Part shown: positions 1-6,932 of the stretch, in pieces
Position numbering within the stretch: the first letter of the stretch is position 1
How the letters are laid out: every line of letters starts with the position of its first letter
NCBI GenBank assembly: GCA_020723285.1
Contig: DYJE01000009.1
Span: forward strand, 62,001-126,000
DNA: 64,000 nucleotides
Origin: Desulforapulum autotrophicum
GTDB taxonomy: Bacteria > Desulfobacterota > Desulfobacteria > Desulfobacterales > Desulfolunaceae
Reading direction: 5' to 3'
Program-made: the position numbers and the translations under genes
Notes under the pieces: model-generated
The model's input: the letters and a program-made list of their open reading frames with translations, nothing else
Told to the model about the DNA's origin: nothing
Databases searched by the model: none

Positions 1-2
1 TC

Positions 3-608
3 AGGGCCCTGCCCAAGCTCGAAGGCACAGTGCATGTGAACATGGCTCTGATCATCAAGTTCATGCCCAATTTCTTTTTCAATCCGGCAGAATATCCCGA
101 AATTCCGCGCCGCGACGACGCCAAAAACGATGACTTCCTGTTCCGTCAGGGTGCCACCAAAGGCCTGGGTCAGACCCAGTTCCATGATTACAACATCGCC
201 TATTCCAAATACGATCTGCCCAACATCCGGATTTTCCGTGAACAGATCGAGGCGTTCAAGGAGTTCATGATGGTGTCACTGGCATCGATGAAATCCCAGA
301 GCGACGACATCGATTTCCTCCTCAACGTGGGCGAGCTGTTCACTCTGGTGGCTTACGGCCAGCTTATCCTCGAAAACAAGGGGATTTACGCCATTGAAGA
401 CGACATCACCGAGCAGATCTTCGATTTCATTATCCGGGATTTCTCCAAATTCGCCCTTCAGATCTACAGCAAGAAAATCGCCACCGAAGAACAGCAGGCC
501 ATGTGCATGAAAATGATCCGGCGGCCGGTGGTGGACGACGCCCGCTACAACCGGGTCTGGGAAAACCATGTCTATGCCGTGAAAGGAACCTATGCCATGA
601 ATCCCTGA
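3..608 (+). CDS. Acyl-CoA dehydrogenase family protein, C-terminal part (5' end outside window)
   Basis: The reading frame is open from the first bases of the window, so the gene starts upstream and only about 201 C-terminal residues are visible. It begins with an LPKLEGTVHVN motif followed by a mostly helical region (residues about 70-190) with no signal peptide or membrane segment. This looks like the C-terminal helical domain of the large acyl-CoA dehydrogenases common in sulfate-reducing deltaproteobacteria, which oxidise acyl-CoA to enoyl-CoA with FAD and pass electrons to ETF. The flavin-binding and catalytic base regions are outside the window, so substrate class cannot be stated. A strong hairpin terminator follows the stop by about 25 bases, so this is the end of its transcript. 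Confidence 0.65.
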   Translation, partial: RALPKLEGTVHVNMALIIKFMPNFFFNPAEYPEIPRRDDAKNDDFLFRQGATKGLGQTQFHDYNIAYSKYDLPNIRIFREQIEAFKEFMMVSLASMKSQSDDIDFLLNVGELFTLVAYGQLILENKGIYAIEDDITEQIFDFIIRDFSKFALQIYSKKIATEEQQAMCMKMIRRPVVDDARYNRVWENHVYAVKGTYAMNP

Positions 609-634
609 GGGTTCGTGACACAGGCTGAAAAATG

Positions 635-670
635 AAAAAGGCGGTCGTCGTAGGGGGCGACCGCCTTTTT
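635..670. terminator. Bidirectional intrinsic terminator
   Basis: A 10-13 bp stem (AAAAAGGCGGTCG paired with CGACCGCCTTTTT) has an A-run on the left and a T-run on the right. It can therefore end transcripts from the acyl-CoA dehydrogenase on the plus strand and from the RHH/PIN module on the minus strand. Confidence 0.9.
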
Positions 671-674
671 GACG

Positions 675-911
675 TTACAGTCTGTCTTTTTCTTCCGGCT
701 CGGTATCGGGAACCTTGTTGAGGACCGTCAGAAACCGGTGAACATCCCCTCGCTTCGCCCGTTGGGCAAGATAGCTTTCCGTCATCAATGCCGCCATTTT
801 TTCCGCCGCAGCGGAAGCGATGAACTGATTGATGGACATTCCTTCTTCTTTTGTCAGCTGCCTGATTTTTTCATGAAGAGAATTTGGCAGGCGCAAACTG
901 AGAGTACTCAT
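675..911 (-). CDS. Ribbon-helix-helix antitoxin, CopG/HicB-like (78 aa)
   Basis: A 78-residue protein whose first 45 residues have the RHH pattern: a short strand (STLSLRLP), then helix, turn and helix (HEKIRQLTKEEGMSINQFI). RHH proteins bind operator DNA as dimers, and the C-terminal tail would wrap the partner toxin. The start codon overlaps the stop of the upstream PIN gene as ATGA, so the two are translationally coupled. It should neutralise that PIN nuclease and repress the operon. The order is toxin first, antitoxin second, the reverse of classical vapBC. The pairing is inferred from overlap and family. Confidence 0.8.
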   Translation of the reverse strand: MSTLSLRLPNSLHEKIRQLTKEEGMSINQFIASAAAEKMAALMTESYLAQRAKRGDVHRFLTVLNKVPDTEPEEKDRL

Positions 912-1327
912 GACAAGATCCCCATTTCGATTAAAAATTCCCTTGGATCCAAGAGCTTTAAGCCGAATCGGTCGATGCCCTTGAAATCACTTTTGTTGTA
1001 TGTGATGATTGCATCACAGGCCGAAGCCACGGCGGCTTCAAGGATATGATCATCAAACGGATCCGGCAAAAATGGACGCCATAAATAATAAATATCCTGA
1101 TGCTCCGATGCTTCGCAAAAATAATCAATCACATCATCGATATCATCCGGTGTTATCGCCGCAGGTAAGACCATCCGTTTTAAGACAGCTTCGTATTCCA
1201 CCACCAGCGGCACTGAAACAACAGGGGTGAAATATTTTTGAGGAAGCATTGAAATCAGCTTAAATGAGGCCCCTCGCCGTGATTTCAAGGCGGAAACCAG
1301 AACATTGGTATCGATGATGATCTTCAT
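908..1327 (-). CDS. PIN-domain toxin, COG1569 type (139 aa)
   Basis: The N-terminus MKIIIDTNVLVSAL is the PIN start strand with the first catalytic Asp. A central acidic residue lies in PLVVEYEAVL, and the C-terminal acidic cluster is in DPFDDHILEAAVAS, followed by ITYNKSDF. These make up the metal-binding site of PIN ribonucleases. The ORF could begin four codons earlier at 1339, but ATG at 1327 immediately precedes the conserved strand and is preferred. The protein would be an mRNA or tRNA endonuclease held in check by the RHH protein encoded just downstream, with which it overlaps by 4 bp. Known members of this PIN subfamily are usually next to such RHH genes. Confidence 0.85.
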   Translation of the reverse strand: MKIIIDTNVLVSALKSRRGASFKLISMLPQKYFTPVVSVPLVVEYEAVLKRMVLPAAITPDDIDDVIDYFCEASEHQDIYYLWRPFLPDPFDDHILEAAVASACDAIITYNKSDFKGIDRFGLKLLDPREFLIEMGILS

Positions 1328-1525
1328 ACGGTATTGCATATCATACCATTATTGTTTTCGTCAAAACAATTTCTGATTTGTAATCTTATGGAAAATGGTT
1401 TATAACGCGCGAAAAATGGGGCTTTTCGCAAGACCAGTTCACCAGGGGATACCGGGATTGAAAACCGTCGAAAAAAACATGAAATCCGTCAATGCCGAAC
1501 GAAAAACACCGTCGGGGGCCTTCCC

Positions 1526-2521
1526 ATGGTGAAAGGGTTTAAATGGGCGGCCATCATCGCGGTTCTCGCTGTTTGTGCCGACATCCTGGTCACTTTCGTA
1601 TATCCCGATGTCTCCTTGTTGAAGAAACACAACCCCCGGACCACGGCGTTTATGGAGTACAGGAAAAAACAGTGGGCCGAAGAGGGGCTCTCCAAAACCA
1701 TCGACCATAGGTGGGTCCGGCTGAAACGCGTGTCACCGTATCTGGTGAAGGCGGTGATCATTGGCGAGGACGACAAGTTCTGGAAACACGAGGGGTTTGA
1801 TTTCGACGCCATGAAAAAAGCCCTGGAAAAAGACATTGCCGAGGGGAAGCTTAAAGCCGGGGGCTCGTCCATCAGCCAGCAGCTGGCAAAAAACCTGTAC
1901 CTTTCCCCGTCGAAAAATCCTTTGCGGAAAATCAAGGAAGCGATTCTCACCTGGAGGATCGAAAAGGCCCTTTCAAAAAAACGGATCATGGAGATCTACA
2001 TCAACGTGGCGGAATGGGGTGACGGCGTTTTCGGCATCGAGGCCGCCGCCCGGCACCATTATGGAAAGCGGGCCAGAAACCTCAGCGCCCAGGAAGCGGT
2101 GCGCCTGGCCAGCGTGCTGCCCAACCCCATCGTGTTCGACCCCAAGAGCACCACGGGTTATGTGAAAAAACGGTCCAGGGCCATTTACCGGGTCATGCGC
2201 AGGCGGGGCATCGTGATCCCCGAATACGAAGAGGTGATGAACGCCCCTGAGGAAAAGACCGAGGAGATGCCTGTTGATATCCTGGGGCTGGGTCTTGAGG
2301 GGGAAAGCGTTCCCGAGACGACAGATTCCTTTGAAACAGGGGAAACGTCAGAACCGTCTGCCGTCACGCCCTCCGGGGAAAACACAGTCATGGACGAAAA
2401 GTCGGCCCAGCCCGACCCGTCGCATGTCGAACCGGCCGAAAACCCGGAATCGCCTTCCGGGACGGATCAAGCTTCACCGCCACAGGAAGGCGCGGCAGCC
2501 GATAAACCGGTCGGAGAATAA
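1526..2521 (+). CDS. mtgA: Monofunctional biosynthetic peptidoglycan transglycosylase MtgA (331 aa)
   Basis: A glycosyltransferase-51 protein that polymerises lipid II into glycan strands in the periplasm. An N-terminal membrane anchor spans residues 8-24. Family signatures follow in order: EDDKFWKHEG at 81-90 with catalytic Glu81, GGSSISQQLAKNL at 112-124, RKIKEAILTWRIEKALSK, and IYINVAEWGDGVFGIEAAA. No transpeptidase domain follows, so it is monofunctional. At 331 residues it is about 90 longer than E. coli MtgA. The extra C-terminal part (about 240-331) is low-complexity and rich in Glu, Pro, Ser and Thr, probably disordered in the periplasm. It is an isolated plus-strand gene converging on glpX. 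Confidence 0.95.
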   Translation: MVKGFKWAAIIAVLAVCADILVTFVYPDVSLLKKHNPRTTAFMEYRKKQWAEEGLSKTIDHRWVRLKRVSPYLVKAVIIGEDDKFWKHEGFDFDAMKKALEKDIAEGKLKAGGSSISQQLAKNLYLSPSKNPLRKIKEAILTWRIEKALSKKRIMEIYINVAEWGDGVFGIEAAARHHYGKRARNLSAQEAVRLASVLPNPIVFDPKSTTGYVKKRSRAIYRVMRRRGIVIPEYEEVMNAPEEKTEEMPVDILGLGLEGESVPETTDSFETGETSEPSAVTPSGENTVMDEKSAQPDPSHVEPAENPESPSGTDQASPPQEGAAADKPVGE

Positions 2522-2623
2522 AAGGTTCCCGGCAACTGAAAGAATGTTTTGTGGACGGCCTCAACATCCCTGTGGCCATGGGATATTCATGACCCACTTC
2601 AACGCGCACCGACCCTGTGTTTT

Positions 2624-3592
2624 TTACCTGAGATCCCGGTGTTCGTCATTCACATGGTATGACTCGATGAACCGGATGGTTCTTGTCTTTCCGTTCAGCA
2701 CCAGGGAATGGGAATAGGCGCCTTTGGCGTGGTATTTGACACCTTTCAAAAAGGTCCCGCCGGAAATGCCGGTGGCGGCGAAGAACACGTCGCTGCTTTT
2801 CACCAGGGTTTCCACGGTGAACACCTGGGAGAGATCGGCCCCGTGGGCAAGAACGGCGTTTCGTTCGGCGTCGCTCTGGGGATCGAGGCGGGCGTACATC
2901 TGGCCGCCCAGGGCGCGGATGGCGCAGGCTGAAAGGACGCCTTCGGGGGTTCCGCCGGTTCCCATCATCACGTCCACGTCGGCCCTTGGGCTCACAGCCA
3001 TGAGGGAGCCGGCCACATCGCCGTCGGTGTGCATCTGGATGCAGGCCCCGGTTTTCCTTATGTCTTCGATCAGCTGCTTGTGGCGGGGTTTGTCAAGAAC
3101 GAACACCACCAGTTCATCCACGTTTTTTCCAAGGGCCCTGGCGATGTGGCGGAGGTTGTCCTCAACCGGGGCGTCGATATCCACCACGTTCCGGGCTTCC
3201 TGGGGCACCACGATTTTTTTCATGTAGAAGCTGGGGCCGGGGTCGTGCATGGTTCCGGCGGGGCTCGCCCCCACCACGGCAATGGCGTTGGGGCGGCCCA
3301 GGGCCAGGAGGTTGGTTCCTTCCACCGGGTCGATGGCCAGATCAAGGGCCAGGCCTTTCCCGCTGCCCACCCGTTCACCGTTGTACAGCATGGGGGCATT
3401 GTCCTTTTCCCCTTCACCGATGATCACGGTGCCGTCGATGTCGATGGCTGAAAAACCACGGCGCATGGCGTCCACCGCCGCGCCGTCGCCTTCTTCCTTT
3501 TTCCCTTTGCCCAGAAATTTTCCGGCGGCCAGGGCCGCTGTTTCGGTGACCCGCACCAGATTCAGGGCCAGGTTTCTAAAATGCTGTTCCAT
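2624..3592 (-). CDS. glpX: Class II fructose-1,6-bisphosphatase GlpX (322 aa)
   Basis: Hydrolyses fructose-1,6-bisphosphate to fructose-6-phosphate in gluconeogenesis. GlpX signatures are clear: GEGEKDNAPMLYNGE, the metal-binding DPVEGTNLLALG, ASPAGTMHDPG and GTGGTPEGVLSACAIRALGG. Length matches the family. Two candidate ATGs are six bases apart. The second (3592) is chosen because GGGGAG lies six bases upstream of it, whereas for the first (3598) the same sequence would abut the start codon. The 5' end overlaps the recX 3' end by 17 bases, so recX and glpX are likely co-transcribed. Together with gap and tpiA 18 kb away it points to a working gluconeogenic route. Confidence 0.95.
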   Translation of the reverse strand: MEQHFRNLALNLVRVTETAALAAGKFLGKGKKEEGDGAAVDAMRRGFSAIDIDGTVIIGEGEKDNAPMLYNGERVGSGKGLALDLAIDPVEGTNLLALGRPNAIAVVGASPAGTMHDPGPSFYMKKIVVPQEARNVVDIDAPVEDNLRHIARALGKNVDELVVFVLDKPRHKQLIEDIRKTGACIQMHTDGDVAGSLMAVSPRADVDVMMGTGGTPEGVLSACAIRALGGQMYARLDPQSDAERNAVLAHGADLSQVFTVETLVKSSDVFFAATGISGGTFLKGVKYHAKGAYSHSLVLNGKTRTIRFIESYHVNDEHRDLR

Positions 3593-4217
3593 CGTCATCT
3601 CCCCTTTGCATGGACAAAGCCCGGTCGGTGATTTCCCGTGTGGTTTCGTAGGAAAAACCCCGCTGGCTCAAAAATCCGTAAATTTTTTTTCGAAGGTCGT
3701 CCGGCGCAAGCTTTTGCCAGAGCCCCAGTTTTTTTTTCACGGCATCGAAGGCCGCGTTCGTTTCATCGTATCCGTCCAGATTTTCGTCGATCAGGTCTTC
3801 AGCCACCCCTTTTTCAAGGAGTTCCTGACGAAGGGCGTAAGACCCTTTGGGGTTCACCCGTTTCCGGCTTTCCACCCACATGTCCGTGAAATCCTTGTCG
3901 TTTAAAAACCTGTTTTCCATAAGCCGGGTCAGCGTTGCCGTCCGGCAGGACGGTGAAAATCGCTTGCCTTTGAGGTACCGCTCCATTTCCGCAAAGCTCC
4001 TGGCCCGGTAACCCAGATACCGAAGGGCCAGGTTGTACGCCCGTTCCAGCTCATCCTCCTCGGTGAGGCGGCGGACCGTGTCCTCGTCAATCTCCTGGCC
4101 TTCCACCAGCCGGGCGGCGATAAAGGGGCTTAAGGAAAAGGCGTAACTGTCGTCCAGATACACGCTGATCCGCTGTTTGTTTTTTTTCTGGACCATCAGG
4201 TCCGTGACGGTTTTCAC
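3576..4217 (-). CDS. recX: Regulatory protein RecX (213 aa)
   Basis: RecX binds within RecA filaments and limits their growth. The sequence shows the three-helix repeats of the family: RAYNLALRYLGYRARSFAEM early, then LTRLMENRFLNDKDFTDMWVES in the middle, then GSYALRQELLEKGVAEDLID. An N-terminal strand-rich part (residues 1-55) precedes them. The start at 4217 is GTG; an ATG eight codons in is possible. It lies six bases after trmO and overlaps glpX, so trmO-recX-glpX form a tight minus-strand group. recA itself is not in the window. Confidence 0.9.
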   Translation of the reverse strand: MKTVTDLMVQKKNKQRISVYLDDSYAFSLSPFIAARLVEGQEIDEDTVRRLTEEDELERAYNLALRYLGYRARSFAEMERYLKGKRFSPSCRTATLTRLMENRFLNDKDFTDMWVESRKRVNPKGSYALRQELLEKGVAEDLIDENLDGYDETNAAFDAVKKKLGLWQKLAPDDLRKKIYGFLSQRGFSYETTREITDRALSMQRGDDDGTAF

Positions 4218-4222
4218 TTATT

Positions 4223-4936
4223 TTACCCCAGACTGTCCAGGGAATGAACCCGGATGGTTTTTCCCTCAACCGACCATTTCACGTCCACATCGAAAATTTT
4301 TATGCCAAACACCGAAGAGTCTTCGGTTTGGGTCTGGCTATAATACGCGGGCCGTGGATCGTTTTCAAGCATGCGGATGATGACGGTGCGGATTTCCGGA
4401 TACGCACGCTCTTTTTGAACGACCGTTTTTTCAGCAGCATCGGAGAATATCACGGAAAAAAGGGGCCGGGGAGCGTCGGCGGCGTAACCGCCGGTGGCTG
4501 TTTCGATGATGTCCGAATAGGGCAGGTAGGGTTTGATGTCCAGCACCGGGGTGCAGTCCAGGAGATCCCCCCCCCTTATGTGGAGAACCGGGGCGTTGTT
4601 TTTGATTTCAATGCGCTCAAGGGCCACGGCGGAAAGGCCGATGGCATTGGGCCGGAACGGCGACCGGGACGCGAACACCCCCACTTTTCTGTTGCCGCCC
4701 AGGCGCGGGGGGCGCACCATGACCGGCCAGTTTTCCGTCATGGCCTGGTGAAACACGAAAACCAGCCAGATGTGGGAAAAACGCTCCAGTTCCTTTACCG
4801 CGTCGACCCGTGCGAATTCAGGTTCGAACACCAGCGTGGCCGGGGCCTCCCTGATCAGCCCCGCCTGTCTGGGAATGCCGAATTTTTCCTTGTAGCAGCT
4901 GTGGATGGTGGCGATGGCCTTGAAGGTGAAATCCAT
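4223..4936 (-). CDS. trmO: tRNA (N6-threonylcarbamoyl-A37) N6-methyltransferase TrmO (237 aa)
   Basis: TrmO (older names TsaA, YaeB) methylates t6A37 in tRNA-Thr using S-adenosylmethionine. Recognisable elements are the N-terminal strand ending in FKAIATIHSCYKEKFGIPRQ, then FSHIWLVFVFHQ, the SAM-site block GVFASRSPFRPNAIGLSAV, and LLDCTPVLDIKPYLPYSD. The frame is open 56 codons further upstream, but that stretch has no family similarity. ATG at 4936 is preceded by TGAGGT at ribosome-binding distance. The protein has the fused C-terminal domain seen in E. coli TrmO. It is first in the trmO-recX-glpX group. Confidence 0.93.
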   Translation of the reverse strand: MDFTFKAIATIHSCYKEKFGIPRQAGLIREAPATLVFEPEFARVDAVKELERFSHIWLVFVFHQAMTENWPVMVRPPRLGGNRKVGVFASRSPFRPNAIGLSAVALERIEIKNNAPVLHIRGGDLLDCTPVLDIKPYLPYSDIIETATGGYAADAPRPLFSVIFSDAAEKTVVQKERAYPEIRTVIIRMLENDPRPAYYSQTQTEDSSVFGIKIFDVDVKWSVEGKTIRVHSLDSLG

Positions 4937-5173
4937 GGTGACCTCAGGGGTTAAGTGAACGCGTCCTGTCCTTTTCGCCACATGCATGTGAAAACAAAAG
5001 AACAAGGGAATACGGGCAATAAAACAGAAATCCGAAGTGAATGGCAACATAAAAATGATGCAACGGCATGCTTGGACGAGAACTCCGTGAACTGTGTATT
5101 CCATTAAAAAGGGAAACCATGGACGATTCCATGTTGACTACGGTTTTTTGATTATAAATAATCGCATAAACTC

Positions 5174-5188
5174 ATTCTTTATAAGAAT
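5174..5188. promoter_or_regulatory. Possible operator of the relB/yoeB-like module
   Basis: The inverted repeat ATTCTT-tat-AAGAAT sits just before the antitoxin ribosome-binding site (GGAGAGG), about 15 bases upstream of the start codon. A TTGACT hexamer lies at 5134-5139. Antitoxins of this class normally repress their own operon through such palindromes. This is inference from position and symmetry. Confidence 0.4.
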
Positions 5189-5202
5189 CTTGGAGAGGTC
5201 CT

Positions 5203-5406
5203 ATGGAAAACATCCAGTATATATCCGATCAGCATAACCGGATCACAGGGGTGATTGTTCCCATTGAGCTTTGGAAAGAGCTGCAATCGGAAAAGGAAAC
5301 GGCTTATCTGCTCAAGAGCGCAACGATGAAAAAACGTCTGATCAAGTCCAAAAGCAACAAGGAGGGCATTCCGCTTGACGAAGCCTGCCAGAAACTTGGA
5401 ATTTGA
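5203..5406 (+). CDS. Phd/YefM- or RelB-like antitoxin (67 aa)
   Basis: A short protein directly upstream of a YoeB-type toxin frame. The N-terminal MENIQYISDQHNRITGVIVP resembles the strand-rich DNA-binding start of antitoxins of the Phd/YefM superfamily. The charged C-terminal tail ending in DEACQKLGI would bind the toxin. A good ribosome-binding site (GGAGAGG) precedes the ATG. The toxin frame starts inside its last codons, so the two are coupled. Family membership rests partly on the neighbour, because the protein is short. Confidence 0.7.
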   Translation: MENIQYISDQHNRITGVIVPIELWKELQSEKETAYLLKSATMKKRLIKSKSNKEGIPLDEACQKLGI

Positions 5407-5643
5407 TATTGCCGGATTTGAAGACCTTTCATGGTGGATTGAAACAGATAGAAAAAAGCCTTGCGTATTGTCAAGCTCATCAAGGAAATCCAGAAAAATC
5501 CCTTCGAGGGGACGGGAAAACCTGAAATGCTCAAGCATGAGCTGGCCGGTTGCTGGTCACGCCGGATAGATCAGGAACACAGGGTGGTCTATCAGGTGTT
5601 TGAGGACAAAATCAGGATTCTCGCCTGCCGGTATCATTATTGA
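5396..5643 (+). CDS. yoeB: YoeB/Txe-family toxin, in two frames joined by a -1 shift
   Basis: The C-terminal 61 residues, from ALRIVKLIKEIQKNPFEGTG to ACRYHY, are unmistakably YoeB, the ribosome-dependent mRNA endonuclease. The expected N-terminus (EFDIAGFEDLSWWIETDRKK, after a TTG start at 5396) is encoded in a different frame. The frames meet exactly at A AAA AAG (5452-5458). A -1 slip there gives DRKK followed by ALRIV, restoring a continuous 82-residue protein against about 84 for typical YoeB. Either this is a true programmed frameshift or the toxin was inactivated by a one-base loss. The TTG start overlaps the antitoxin by 11 bases. The 3' end overlaps the convergent membrane-protein gene. 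Confidence 0.75.
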
Positions 5644-6007
5644 TACGCAGTTCACATTTTTTAAATGTGGTGAACACCGCAACGGGGATCAATCCTCCGA
5701 GACTTCCCGCAGCAAAGGACAGTAGGCCGGAAAGAAACATCATCAGGATGGTTTTGTAATGAAACCGGTAGCCTTTCCTAATCCCGATGGCCAGGGCAAG
5801 CACATTGGTGCCGATGAACGCCACCGCTTTGCCGATATGCATGGCGGTCATCTTGCTGGCTTCCGCGCTTGCAGGTTTGAAAAGCGTGAAGGCCCCCAGG
5901 GAGATCATCAGACCCATGACCATGAAGGTTACCAGAAACGCCACATAGAACCCAAGGGCCTGCAAGCCGCTGCGCTCCATTTCAAAGTCGAACAGTTCAG
6001 AAAGCAT
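5612..6007 (-). CDS. Small membrane protein of unknown function (131 aa)
   Basis: The family is not recognised. Residues about 18-40 (FYVAFLVTFMVMGLMISLGA) and further hydrophobic stretches near 60-75 and 85-112 (ILMMFLSGLLSFAAGSLGGL) indicate three or four membrane helices. There is no signal peptide cleavage site and there are no obvious catalytic residues. It converges on the yoeB-like gene and their 3' ends overlap by 32 bases. It could be an integral membrane component with a missing partner, but nothing in the context says which. Confidence 0.6.
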   Translation of the reverse strand: MLSELFDFEMERSGLQALGFYVAFLVTFMVMGLMISLGAFTLFKPASAEASKMTAMHIGKAVAFIGTNVLALAIGIRKGYRFHYKTILMMFLSGLLSFAAGSLGGLIPVAVFTTFKKCELRINNDTGRRES

Positions 6008-6084
6008 GGTGGGAGAATCCTTTCAAATCGTGATTCGTGACAGCTCAGAGGCCGGTGGGCTGTTCCTTTGGATCAGGACCGAAT

Positions 6085-6411
6085 TCAATCCAAAGCCCCT
6101 TGTTTGTCACGTGGAATTATTTCGCATGTTCTGTATACAAACTCCGGGTCCAGGTCAACACCACAATCCCACTCGATGGTGTCGAAGGACACCCTTACCC
6201 TTTGAAAGGCATTCGGATCTTTTATCTTCTTGAAAACGCCGAATTCAAGCATGGGTTTGATGTCGAGGCGGCCGTTTTCCCCATTGTCAAAAACGACGGA
6301 CAGAATGTGATCCTCGGGCACCGTGTCGATGAGATCGAGGGTCCTGCCGGATATCCTGTCTTCGGGCGTACCTCCGGCAATCCACAGCAGGGCGCAGGTG
6401 TCCAGTATCAT
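6085..6411 (-). CDS. PIN-domain fragment fused to a DUF2442 protein (108 aa)
   Basis: The first 30 residues (MILDTCALLWIAGG onward) are the opening strand and helix of a VapC-type PIN domain with its first Asp. The rest, from DHILSVVFDNGENGRLDIKP through KIKDPNAFQRVRV to DCGVDLDPEFVY, matches the DUF2442 family, small proteins often found near toxin-antitoxin genes. The PIN part lacks the other acidic residues, so nuclease activity is not expected. The gene appears to be a deletion scar joining a toxin start to the end of a neighbouring gene. The ATG overlaps the stop of a short upstream frame (6408-6488) that looks like the tail of the lost antitoxin. Confidence 0.7.
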   Translation of the reverse strand: MILDTCALLWIAGGTPEDRISGRTLDLIDTVPEDHILSVVFDNGENGRLDIKPMLEFGVFKKIKDPNAFQRVRVSFDTIEWDCGVDLDPEFVYRTCEIIPRDKQGALD

Positions 6412-6488
6412 TCCATCGCGCCCCATTCGTCATCAGACATATCTTCCGTCGGGTCATAATTGATCCGGATATGGCTCATCACAGGGTT
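6408..6488 (-). pseudogene. Likely antitoxin C-terminal remnant
   Basis: A 26-codon frame starting MNPVMSHIRINYD and ending MSDDEWGAME, whose stop overlaps the PIN-DUF2442 start in the ATGA manner typical of vapBC pairs. It is too short to carry a DNA-binding domain. It is read as what remains of the cognate antitoxin after deletion. The call rests on the overlap and position only. Confidence 0.4.
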
Positions 6489-6578
6489 CATGTGACGTTG
6501 ATATAGCCAAAATTCCAGGAATAGTGTAATCTGACCGTGTTTTATATCATTTACCTTGAAATTCCCGGGCGCTGGATC

Positions 6579-6932
6579 ATGACCAAAGACGACCTGTTCG
6601 ACATGATAAAGAACGATCATCTGTTCTGGAGCTATGATGTGAAGTCGGGCTGCGATGTCAGCGACGAGCTTCTGATCGAACATGTTCTGATTTATTCCGA
6701 TGTGGACGTGATTCATGCGCTTTTTTTGGTGTACGGGAACGATCGTGTGCGGCGGGTCTGGGAACGGCGTATCGTGCCGGACAGCCGGTACAAACGGTTG
6801 AATGTCTATCTGGGCAGGATTTTTTTTGACATTGAAGATATCGGAGTTTTCATCCATGAAAAAACAGCCGCTCACAGCCGATATGAAACGCTTAAACAGC
6901 TTGACCGGGAACGCGAAAACCCTTCTTCATGA
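6579..6932 (+). CDS. DUF6922-like partner of AbiEii nucleotidyltransferase (117 aa)
   Basis: A short acidic protein beginning MTKDDLFDMIKNDHLFWSYD, with a middle part (IEHVLIYSDVDVIHALFLVY) resembling small DUF6922-type proteins that precede AbiEii genes. These are presumed antitoxins, although direct evidence varies by system. ATG at 6579 is preferred over the 14-codon upstream extension because it begins the conserved part. It overlaps the nucleotidyltransferase gene by 77 bases in another frame, so the two must be co-translated. Confidence 0.6.
   Translation: MTKDDLFDMIKNDHLFWSYDVKSGCDVSDELLIEHVLIYSDVDVIHALFLVYGNDRVRRVWERRIVPDSRYKRLNVYLGRIFFDIEDIGVFIHEKTAAHSRYETLKQLDRERENPSS

Noticed and set aside
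6480-6875. Upstream part of the minus-strand open frame covering the antitoxin tail
   Set aside because: It lies opposite the well-supported DUF6922-like gene and has no start signal or fold; only the last 27 codons are plausible.
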